From: Lineus longissimus
Taxonomy: Eukaryota > Nemertea > Pilidiophora > Heteronemertea > Lineidae
Length of the DNA: 64,000 nt
NCBI RefSeq assembly: GCF_910592395.1
Contig: NC_088320.1
Span: 9,052,001 to 9,116,000 of the forward strand
Direction of reading: 5' to 3'
Shown here: piece after piece, positions 12,441-21,639 of the stretch
Layout: every line of letters begins with the position of its first letter
How positions within the stretch are numbered: the first letter of the stretch is position 1
Notes under the pieces: generated by a model
Seen by the model: the letters and a program-made list of their open reading frames with translations, nothing else
Database searches by the model: none
What the model was told of the DNA's origin: nothing
Made by a program: the position numbers and the translations under genes

Positions 12441-12629
12441 ACTAACAGTGGTAGGTCAAATAGGGCGATAGCGAAACTCTATCCCCTAGAACTTAATACA
12501 GGAACACTGAAAGCAAAGGAAACGATGCCTGAAGAGGCGACGAGAGAAGTGGAGGCGACTCGTAGACCTAAACGAGCTGCTGCTCTCCAGGCCAGAGACA
12601 GAATCATCGGATTATTCAATTCGGATTAG
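12441..12629 (+). pseudogene. BEL-1 pol C-terminal tail
   Basis: After the LINE tail the BEL frame resumes: RSNRAIAKLYPLEL, then an Arg/Lys/Ala-rich end with RRPKRAAALQARDRI, closing at 12629. The KLYPLE motif and basic tail are the usual end of BEL/Pao polyproteins, beyond integrase. This fixes the downstream border of the nested LINE. Confidence 0.8.
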
Positions 12630-13586
12630 ACATAAGCAGAATTGACATTTCGTTCAAACTATCATTGTCCGTATTGGCTATACCTTTAGGCAAGGTATTG
12701 TAATCGTATTGTGTACAAAGGTTGTTGTCATTGCTTATCGTACCTTTAAGGAACAGGTAGCATGTATGCAGGACCGAAATAGTCTACAGGTAGTTTCAGG
12801 TGCATTGCCCGGGCGCATTGCGGGCCTACCTGTGTGACGTAGCGATGACGCTTTATGCTGCATTGCAGTGGCGTATTGCAGCCCCTATTCGGCACCCTGA
12901 TTGGTTGGTTCCTGGATATATGCCCTTTCCTTGAAGGTGGAAAGACAATTATTATTATGATTTCGGATAGTCAAGGAAGAGTCAAATAAACAAAAGTACG
13001 TATCGTATCTACTTCTCGTGTGGAAGTTTCTCCTTACGATCCCAGAGAGTTAGTCTGCCCCAGGATGGACGGAAAGGTAAAGATTGGTCTCCCCCTATAG
13101 TTAAGGCCAATACGACAAGTGGACTACACGATTAGATAACACTATAGTGGCTGGACGCCTCCCTCCGTCAGGGTAAGACGCCGGCAGTCATTGCGACTCC
13201 CTCCATCGGGGTTACGACGCCTGTCGTCCATGAGAGACGATACAAGATAATAGACATTATTCAAAAGAATAGACATTAAACTTTTTATGAACAAGAAGAT
13301 CATGACGAAATGGATTATTAGTTCTGACCTCATCATTAATCATTTTATTTCAAGGTTCGTCACTTATTGTGTAGTCATTAGTTAGATTTAGCATGCAAGC
13401 GCAACTTTGTTTTAAATGTGTGACTGGATTACATTCGTACCATTAGGGTAAATTTAGGATTCATTGTTGACAACCTGTCACTCAGTACTCACTGGCACAC
13501 TTCATGCACCCGGACTATTTCCGGAAACTTAAGGTCAATCAACCAGCTTACTTGAAGTAAACAAACCTAGTTCTCGCGGCCGGGAG
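12630..13586 (+). other. BEL-1 internal 3' region without recognisable gene
   Basis: No env-like or other long frame. Two imperfect copies of CTCCCTCCRTCRGGGTWA near 13150-13215 are followed by GACGCC. A GC-rich GGCCGGGAG just before the 3' LTR may serve as a short polypurine tract. Confidence 0.5.
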
Positions 13587-13866
13587 TGTCAGATATTACA
13601 TATCGTTGCATAACCTAGGGCTTCCTTCCCAGAAGCTGCATCTGTTGCCAATCATGGAGCTAACATGGGTAGCTCGAGACCAGCACTTTCCCACGACCGG
13701 AGTTGACTTTGTTGTCTGTAACATATACCTTGCTCATGCCACATTTGTGGGAGAATAAAGATATGATTCAGTTGTTAGTATGAAACCATCGTGTTTAGTT
13801 CGCCATCAGATCTGCGACCGCTGCAACTCCCATCTAGTAAATGTGTAGGAAACATCTTGCCTTTTA
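13587..13866 (+). repeat. 3' LTR of BEL-1
   Basis: Same sequence as 4249-4529 with about four differences, starting TGTCAGATATTACATATCG, with AATAAA at 13754-13759. It ends at CTTTTA, after which the flank TGAAATAAAATATT begins. Confidence 0.9.
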
Positions 13867-14809
13867 TGAAATAAAATATTCCATGTTTAAAAATTGACGA
13901 CCAACTTCTGTTATATACGTTATCCCCACGCTCCCGCCAGGTGGCCAGTGTGCAACGTAACAACTATTGGCCAGTTCCTGGCCACTCCCTGTAATGTTTT
14001 CAAGAGAGTGGTTGAGTCACTCTAGCGTATATTCGTTGATTAATCGAAATCGACACAAAGACAAAGACGGCACAGCCGGTAACGTAATCTCCATCGGACA
14101 ACTCGTGTTGTCAACTCGTTGTATACGTATAAGTTCTGCTATACACACCTGTCCAAACCTCGCGGGTTTCAGAGCCACTTTTTTCCCCAGAAATTATCTT
14201 GATGCCGCCTGGATTTTTAGATACATGTAGTTTTTCTCCTGCCAGAGGGGCACTTTTGATGACGTCACGTCACTTATGATGATGATGATGATGTTTTGAT
14301 AGTCTTGAAAAAATCATTGTTCTGCAAAAAATGGGGGTGGGGTTGGGGTGTATACCCCCCACGCCCCCCCCCCCCCCCCCAAGCTCGTCCAGATCCACCA
14401 CGTTACTTTCGGCAATGGCTGCACTGTGTGTCTAGATGGTTCAAAGATCGGATACTAGATGTCTCTACGGGGCACCTAGCTTGCATGCATAAATTTATGA
14501 CTGATTCGCGCGCGGAAAAGTACAGGGCGCAACGGATGCCGTTTTATGGGTCCGTTTCATCATTTTCCAGGGACAGGATAACGCAAACGGCATACGATAC
14601 ATCCGATGCCGATACATCCGATGCCGCCAAATAAATGTCGGATGCCGCATTTGGACAGGGTTGAAGTTGCGGATCCCAAACTCTCTAACTCAGGTCACTG
14701 ATTTAGGCCTACGATGGCATCCATCCAACTCACCAGCCTCCTTTTCGTAAGCCAGGCGCCTGAGATAAAAAATAAATGTCGTCATTAAGAAGAAAATTAA
14801 TCACAATGT
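13867..14809. other. Unassigned sequence with simple repeats
   Basis: No gene recognised. It holds a short (GAT)n tract near 14276-14293 and a C homopolymer of about 17 at 14364-14380. The open frame over the C-run (14296-14634) is a low-complexity artefact. Confidence 0.5.
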
Positions 14810-14822
14810 CCTTTCCCAGCGA

Positions 14823-15283
14823 CAGTATTTAAAACCACATACCACTTACCACATACCCACATACCCACACGCCAATTTTTTCCAGGTGGGGCAATCCAAT
14901 GACGGTTGAAGATTGAAATATGGACAGATTTCCCTTTAACACTAGAAAATGACGGTGGTGCCCTCTAGGATTCAAATATCACCATATCCCCTTTATATCG
15001 ACAGATTCCCATTTGGTAGAGTACCACATCCGGTGGAAATATCGAAAAATTTCCCTTTAACAACAGACTTCCCCTTTAACATAAGTTACTGCCGGTGGCG
15101 CCCTCTAAGGTCGAAAGATCGACAGATTTTCCTTTAACAATAGCTGTGAAGAAAAATCTTCAACCGTCATTGATTGCCATCCCTGGAAAACATTGGCATG
15201 TGGGTATGTGGTAATATGTGGTATATGGTTTTAGATACTGCCCCTGTGGGTATGTGGTATGTGGTATGTGGTCTTAGATACTG
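14823..15283. mobile_element. 461 bp inverted-repeat MITE-like element
   Basis: The left arm (14823-14914) starts CAGTATTTAAAACCACATAC. The reverse complement of the right arm (15155-15283) starts CAGTATCTAAGACCACATAC and shares the inner blocks ending in AATGACGGTTGAAGATT. The right arm contains an internal duplication (two TTAGATACTGCC words). The centre has several TCCCTTTAAC words. CCTTTCCCAGCGA (14810-14822) and CCTTTCCCAGCAA (15284-15296) flank it as a 12/13 direct repeat. There is no coding capacity. Confidence 0.75.
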
Positions 15284-15296
15284 CCTTTCCCAGCAA

Positions 15297-15953
15297 GCGT
15301 ACAAATAGGCCCTCTTAACATTATAGACACGCATGAAATGTCAATTGAGAGAAGGATAACATCTCAAACACATAATATATAGTATAAACAAATAGCTACT
15401 GGTATTGATTTTTCGTCAATTATTAAATGAGGCAAAATATATTTCTTTTTCGTCACGTCATCTTTCAGATTTTGTCTTAATAGGCCTATGCGCTGGTAAA
15501 CAGACTGGCATTTGTTTTTACTATAGAGTAGTTTCTCTAGACGTAATCACCTAGCTGCCATGCTGGAGGGACAGACAAAAGGAAGAAAGTCCAAATGACC
15601 ATGACAGTCTTGAGTCAGTTAACTCAGGCAGGACAAAATCATTGTCCTCCCCTTCAACATATCTGGCTTTGAAAACACTCTATAAACAATGTGAACGTTT
15701 GTCACGAGTCTGGTTGGCTCAGAATTTACATTCGCCATTCGCCACTTGCAGTTTTGACCCGTCCACCTGCCGTTTGTCAGTAGTGGGAAAAGAAGACGAT
15801 TCACAGCATATACACGTGGTCAAGAATTCACTTCGTCTGGCTGTTGAATACGTTCCGTTTTAACAACATTTCTTACGCTTTTTCGGGTCGAATTTACCAT
15901 TTTCTGCACCGAAAATGATATTCAGAACTCATCGACAGAGCAGAATAGATGTA
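15297..15953 (+). other. Upstream region of the OTU-domain gene
   Basis: No repeat boundary is seen and no exon could be supported. Probably 5' flank or untranslated sequence of the gene whose first coding exon follows. An in-frame upstream ATG at 15915 could extend the protein by 13 residues. No TATA or other core promoter was identified with confidence. Confidence 0.35.
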
Positions 15954-16040
15954 ATGGACGACAACTTGGCTTGTCTGCAACTCTGGAGAAAGCCAATCGC
16001 TAAGGATGACTGCTCTCTTTACAGGGCAGTTTCTGAACAG
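15954..16040 (+). CDS. First coding exon of an OTU-domain protein (OTUD4/ALG13/Otu type)
   Basis: From the ATG at 15954 the frame encodes an N-terminal segment ending AKDDCSLYRAVSEQ, followed by a donor CAG|GTTCG at 16041. The OTU family signature of OTUD4, ALG13 and fly Otu is a short helix, then (A/R)KD-x-x-C/S-LFR-(A/V)-(I/V)-(A/S)EQ, and the same exon border after EQ fits. OTU proteins are cysteine deubiquitinases; this branch also includes members with lost activity. Here the residue aligned with the catalytic Cys is Ser, with a Cys one residue earlier. Start choice is uncertain: ATG 15915 is in frame upstream. The next exon is 44760-44843, in matching phase 0. Confidence 0.72.
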
Positions 16041-16860
16041 GTTCGTATAAAATCACAGTGAATAGACACCCTGTTTTGAAGCTTTTCACAGGCAACGTTT
16101 GTTTACCATGGCATAAAATAAAAAATATACAAGCCCAGTCAAGCAATTTACTTCAAGTTGTCCATGCCTTTCAATGTTCATGATATTTTGAATGCTTTTT
16201 AAAACATGAATTTTAGCCTAGGCCTAGGCCTATGTCATGGTAAACTTGCGCTGCCTGTGAAATGATGGCCGAAATTTATTTTCGCATACTGTCTACTGAT
16301 AGTTCTAATAACGTTGTGATGAATCTTCACTGTCTCGACTCTCTAATCGTAAAATTTTATTATTGAGCGAATCCCCCAATTTAGGCCATACCCTTCTTTA
16401 TAAACAAATTCTTGTCTCCAGGTAAACATTCTAATGTGCACTACACTCTACAGTGCCTGATATGGACACAGGGTGACCGTCCCACATGGCCTGGATGCTA
16501 GGTCAATTTCCAAGAAGGGCTTGTTATAAACCGTGAGATGCAAAACCTCGGTGTGAGTACTATGCGCCACAGGATGTATTGCATATATGGAACCTGAAAA
16601 GGCGAACATTCATGAGACCGAGGCTGTAAGGGAGCTATCAATTGGCCCATTGAAATTGTGTGTGGAATTTAACCTAATTTATAGCCTGGTTTCAATTCAG
16701 TGTCGGACTATCCCGCGCTATATTTAGGGATGACCAGACATTCACCAGGTGCATGCCCTGTGTTATGGTCAATCTTGTGAATGACTTGTGCCACCAGGCA
16801 TAAGGTGAAAATAATCTTGATACATGCAGCATCCTGAACCTCGTGGTATTATACTCACAG

Positions 16861-16949
16861 TGTATCTTGATAAGTTGCATAACCTTGGTGGTCAAGATGA
16901 ACATGCAGTTGCAAACCTTTGTATTGTCTTCGGCCCTACTATCATTGAA
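16861..16949 (+). pseudogene. Orphan exon encoding part of a RhoGAP domain
   Basis: Between an acceptor (ATACTCACAG, 16851-16860) and a donor (GAA|GTGAGA) the frame, entered after two bases, encodes YLDKLHNLGG and AVANLCIVFGPTII. The pattern hL-x-x-(V/A)xN-L-x-(I/V)VFGPTLh is a hallmark of RhoGAP domains, close to the GRAF/oligophrenin style; these activate GTP hydrolysis by Rho GTPases. No other RhoGAP exon is found nearby; a weak candidate is 16569-16621 (acceptor CCACAG, donor GCTGTAAGG). It may be a genuine exon of a nested gene or a relic left in the OTU intron. Confidence 0.45.
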
Positions 16950-17897
16950 GTGAGAAGTGGACAGCAGCGTTGGAAATGGTGATTGTCATGGTTTAGGGAA
17001 GTAGAAAATCTTGTGGCAGAAAATAATGATTACTCCTATTTCGCTGTTTATTATAAGCCTCCACAGGCCTTGTCAGTGTCCTGGCCATGAAGTGAAATTC
17101 GACCATGCCAAACAATGTACATTTCATTACACTTCACCTGGAACAAAGAATTTGTTTATCAACAAGGGTATGGCCTAAACTCAGGGGGTTTCAACAGGCA
17201 GGCAGAGCATGCATAAATTCCAAAAACTATTCTATACCAAACTACTTACTCTCAAGTTTTATCCTCGCGAAAACGTCATTGCATGTGTAACATGTGTAAA
17301 CCACGCTGAAAGCAACAGCGCCATTTTGTGCCAAAAAACGCCATGTCATTGCATAGCCTCACGAGGTAAGCCAAAAAGCAAACATGTATCTACAGAATCT
17401 ACCAAATTAATGTATTCTTTATGTAGCGGTACCATGGTGGATTGATAGCATTCTGTGATGTCACAATAAACCAAAAGTAGACCCCAAAAGTGATCGCAAA
17501 CTTTCATGACCCAAAACTGCAAAAGGGAAAACCAGTCTAGTTTGTCTTACGGGTACGGGTCGATGTCATGGTCGACGTTTGCAAGCATGTCGGTTGTTCC
17601 AGAACTCGGATAAACAAACAAACCTTGTCTAATTCGTCCATTCACCGCTGATTTCGCAACGATAGACATTGACATGATTCAAAATGTCCTATGGGTTGGA
17701 GTTTACTAGAAGTACCGAAAGAGGGCTTGCATATCTATTTTGGAACACTGATGTGTAGTCTGTTTTAAGGCCATGTTCCAGTTCAAAAATAGACCAAAGG
17801 CAGCGCTTGACTAAATTGGAGCAGACCTTGAAATATACTGCGGGAAATCCCAGTCTACAGCCTGTTCATTTCCCTCAAAAATCTATATATAGGAATG
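16950..17897. other. Unassigned intronic sequence
   Basis: No supported gene or repeat. Short open frames around 17105-17445 lack recognisable motifs. Confidence 0.45.
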
Positions 17898-18845
17898 CAG
17901 GGCTTTAGATAACGGGCGTATGGGCGTATATAAGCCCGTGGAAAAGAGCAATACGCCAGGTTTTCAGGGCCAAAAACGTATTGTGACACCCCCTAAATGA
18001 ACATCTGATTTCAGTGTTCGCTTTCTCATATATCTGAAGGTGTATTCTGACGTCCAAAAATCCCGAGTCCCAATGTGTTTGGCGTCAAACTTAAAACTTT
18101 CACCGCCCGCTCGCCTCACACTCCTCAGCACGGCCGGCACTTGATAGTCAGTCTGTCACAATTAGTTCCAAAATCTCCCGCTGGCGCTACTCTACCATGC
18201 CCAAGTCCTGTTAATCATGCGGCTGGCCAATGAACAATGTTGCATGTACAGCTTTATGAATGAAAATGTTTTACTACGATAGTAGCTGACCATATTTGGC
18301 GGCCGGTGAAGTCATCCTAGTGGCACGTGCCCAGAGTGAGAGCTGTGATTGGTTACTGAATCTCAAGGTTACTGGTATTGAGAATATCTAATTACGAATT
18401 CTGCACGGCAGTGCCACCAACGAGGAACTCGAGTACCAATCTGTCATGCTTTGGCTCCATTGTTTTGGGGCTTTTATTTCGGAATTCAGGGGTTCGGCTG
18501 TCCAGCTGTTGAAATGGAGCATGAATAATGAAGCCTGGAACAGCCATTATCAGCTAAGACGACGAGGTGGCGAAATAGTACTAGCTCTACACTTACTCTG
18601 TGGTTTGAGATGCAAGGGAACTTTGGAAGACAACACGCATTGCATAACATAACATGCATTGCATAACATGAGTTTATACTTCCAACCTTAGGAAATTGGA
18701 AGTATCTGTACGCCCAGCCTGGGATAATACTGACAAGTTGGGAGTATTTGCAATGCCAGTTAAAACCCCAAACTCCCAAAATGGTGCATCAATAATGTTA
18801 AGGAAGTACTTGACTTCCTGACCAAAAAAGTTATCTAAAGCCCTG
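17898..18845. mobile_element. 948 bp non-autonomous DNA element with CAGGG ends
   Basis: The left end CAGGGCTTTAGATAAC is perfectly repeated as GTTATCTAAAGCCCTG on the right (16 bp). GGAATG lies directly outside both ends (17892-17897 and 18846-18851). CAGGG ends suggest hAT, but hAT would give 8 bp duplications and here only 6 match. No transposase frame. Confidence 0.7.
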
Positions 18846-18945
18846 GGAATGATAGAGATTGATTTGTTTTTGGACGTTTTAACTTATATAGTCTTCTTTA
18901 GAAGGCCCATACATTAAATTACATATTAGCAGCAGTGTCAGTTAA

Positions 18946-20387
18946 CCCATATGGGGGCACCTACGGAGTACGCCGTAGCCTTTTAAAAAGCTGAAAACGG
19001 GCACCTATGGCTAATTCCGTGTGTTTTTTGAATCACCTGCCACAATGGGGAATCCTCATAACATCATCAGTTATCACCCTGCAGCCGTGAAGAATGACCA
19101 ATACGCATGTTTTCTCGCCATTGTGTGTTTGGGTGGCACTACACAGTCGGGACGGGGTCGGCTTTGTCCCCCCAGAGAAATGTAGTTCTAAAAGATGCAG
19201 GCCGTTTCTATGTTCATGAATGGTCCAACCTGTTCCAAATACTATTTACTTTGACGCCCTGGTCTTAGTTTCCATGTGCAGAGGGATCTTTGGCGATTTT
19301 ATGAGCCTAGTATATGTGCCATTTGAAGTGGGTCTCAATCCCCAGTTTGGCCTCAATATGTAACATGCCTTTCATCTGTCACGCGAGGTTTGGCGTAGTT
19401 GTGAGTGTCAATTATGCTCGTCAAAATTCTAGGCCATATGGCGAAAAGATAGCCGAGATGACCCAATGTTTTCACATCAAATAAAGAAACTAGATGCAGG
19501 TGGTTATGGCATTCCCAAATCAGACTTCTTCTCTGGATTCATATGAACCTTTAAATGTATGGATTATAGTGCCTATGATGTATGATTAGGCCTCAGCAGG
19601 AACTGCCCGGGGCCTATTTGACGCTGCCCTTGACGCCGTCCTCCGCACTGTGTAGTGCCACCTTTGGTCTCACTAGCCAGTGGTGATTAGGTTGGGATTG
19701 TACCCTCCCAAAAAACTAGTTCTTCAATCTCAAGTGATTACCATAGACTGTATGTCTAGACAACGTTGAAACTTGGCCAGATGTATTCTAGAAATGAGAA
19801 GCTATTCAGAAATGTAGAGGTATGTGTGAGTGTAAGGTGCTGCCAAGTCTACAGCCGCTGGAACAGGGGTATGCGTGAAATGACGTCGCATCATTTTTGG
19901 AGGCAGGTAGACCTGGCCTCCGCACCGGCTAGTGAGACCTTGATTTCATCTTTTCGATGTATTTATTATGGTTTTCGTATGGTTTCTGAGGGAGGGACCA
20001 GACCAGCTATGGAGGATGCTATGGAAACATGAATTATAAAATCCAGTATAGGGATAGGGGTTAGTTTATGACTTTATTTGATAGTATATCATCTCTAGTT
20101 TCAATCCAGAGTACTACAGTGCGTATTTGTCAATGTTTGTGGTTGTGAGGGGTGGTGTAGCTGGCTGACCCCCATGGGCCCTTTTTAGTGGTTAAACTCT
20201 GTTTCTTTCTCAATATCAAATCGGGAATATGAAGATAACATTATGAGCTTTTGGAAAATGTACACTTTATTGGGTCTACCTTGGTTTATTGTGTTGTTAT
20301 TGTTGTTTTTCTGAATTGGTTGCCACTACCTGAAATGCCTAACCCCGTTCACGGTTCAGAAATATTAAGTGCTTGCCTCCATATGGG
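18946..20387. mobile_element. 1.44 kb piggyBac-type non-autonomous element
   Basis: Ends CCCATATGGGGGCA and its inverted partner TGCCTCCATATGGG are flanked by TTAA on both sides (18942-18945, 20388-20391), the piggyBac hallmark. There is no transposase. Inside, GGTGGCACTACACAGT near 19130 recurs inverted near 19650, perhaps the ends of a further nested element. Confidence 0.72.
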
Positions 20388-20629
20388 TTAAGCCAAACCC
20401 TGTGCCAAAAATACGAAAAATCGGTAATCGCTGTGACATGCCATAAATACTAAACATACGTGGTTATCGGGAAGCACTCTCTGACATAATCTATTGCAAA
20501 CGAGTGATACCCAGATGCTGCGATAAAAAAGACTAATTCTAACAATTAGGAATGATAATATTTAACAAATAAAAACCAAAAGTATGAACTTCCACAGTTG
20601 GAATACCAAGCTCGGCATACTACTTTTAA

Positions 20630-21207
20630 CCCTTTTCTGCCCCCGTAGTGTCAGGTTTGTTTTAGGAAATTTCCAGTTTTAGAGGCCCTTATTTTGTGGC
20701 CTTGTAGCTCAAAATTGTTTGATTCTATCATGTTACAGTAAAGTAAATGTTTGTTGGGTATTACTTCGGGTATAAGGTGGTACCAGTTACATGTGTAATG
20801 TTCATCGGTTATGGGGTAAAATCAATAAAAATGAGTCAACGATTTCTAAAAAATATTTTTCCAAAATCATTGAAAAGTGACAATGATGATAATCACTGAG
20901 GACATCCCTATTTATGTTATCTGGTACAGCTTTGGGTATTTGGGGAGGTAAAACCTCCATAATTTTTGCCTAACCTCTTCTGAAAATGTGCTCCACTTTC
21001 AGGTGCAAATTGCGGGAAATTTTCATGTAGAAACAATTTGGTTTCCTGGTATCAGAAGATCGGTCGCAGCGCTGTCTTTACACTGGCAGATACACTAAAC
21101 AGAACGGACTCCAATTGCGCCGTGGATAAATTATTTTCTGAGGCATTACCTCTCTTGACCAAGGGTTGAGCGCGACACTGAAGTGGTCGAGTATGACACT
21201 AAAAGGG
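20630..21207. mobile_element. 578 bp piggyBac-type MITE
   Basis: Flanking TTAA at 20626-20629 and 21208-21211. Ends begin CCCTTTT with AGTGTCA shortly inside on both strands. Part of the right half (about 21000-21207) recurs in inverted orientation at 41881-42125, including ACATGAAAATTTCCCGCAA (on one strand), so this is a dispersed family. Confidence 0.75.
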
Positions 21208-21212
21208 TTAAA

Positions 21213-21350
21213 ATGGGAACAGTCGGTACCGCACCAAAAAAGGATGAGACGATCGTTGATGCTACGATGAACACCCTCGAGAATCAATTCCCACATTGCC
21301 GAGCATCTTATCAGGCGTTCCAGTTTGCCAAGCTAAGGAAATTTTATTAA
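21213..21350 (+). CDS. Short open frame directly after the TTAA element, unrecognised
   Basis: ATG at 21213 opens 45 codons (starts MGTVGTAPKKDETIVD) to TAA at 21348. The composition is protein-like (charged, few rare residues) but no family is recognised and no splice donor is obvious. It begins two bases past the TTAA of the neighbouring element. It could be an exon remnant or chance. Confidence 0.22.
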   Translation: MGTVGTAPKKDETIVDATMNTLENQFPHCRASYQAFQFAKLRKFY

Positions 21351-21582
21351 ATAAAGTTAGAAAAACTGTGTTGTTGGGTCTTTCGACGAAATATTGTTGT
21401 GTTCATCTGGTAATAAATAAGGTTCTTCAAGCATTATTTGCATCAAATATAGCGAAAAATGCACTCTGCTTGTTTGTCCTGTGGAAAGCGAACAAATTGT
21501 GAAATATGCATGGATTGATTTTGTGTGTGCACCAAAGGGTAACCTGCCAGTTAATTAACCTTGAAATTTAATGCATATTTAG

Positions 21583-21639
21583 GCAGCCATTCTCCCAAGC
21601 CTCAAGAAGCAGTATCCAGCCCATCTGGCAGTCTGCTCG
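21583..21639 (+). other. Splice-flanked 57 bp exon-like segment
   Basis: Acceptor ATGCATATTTAG precedes and a strong donor CG|GTAAGT follows. Length is 19 codons. Two frames are open, one reading AAILPSLKKQYPAHLAV. It might be an exon of a gene nested in the OTU intron. The function is unknown. Confidence 0.35.

Larger units (their letters stand above)
4249..13866 (+). mobile_element. BEL/Pao LTR retrotransposon (BEL-1), defective, with nested LINE
   Basis: Two near-identical ~280 bp LTRs bound gag, protease, reverse transcriptase, RNase H and integrase in BEL/Pao order. The internal part carries at least two frame changes and two in-frame TAG codons, and pol is split by a 2.4 kb LINE. LTR differences by eye are about four in 280 positions, so insertion is recent, yet the element cannot encode intact proteins. 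I see no convincing 5 bp target duplication, so the outermost bases of the LTR are uncertain by a few positions. Confidence 0.93.

Noticed and set aside
12630-13586. An env-like gene or a second LTR between pol and the 3' LTR of BEL-1
   Set aside because: No long frame, signal peptide or repeated partner sequence was found.
14296-14634. 112-codon frame over a C homopolymer
   Set aside because: Pro-rich low-complexity translation of a 17-base C-run, without motif or splice context.
19766-20032. 88-codon frame in the piggyBac-type element as a transposase relic
   Set aside because: No DDD-type transposase motif or Cys-rich C-terminus is visible.
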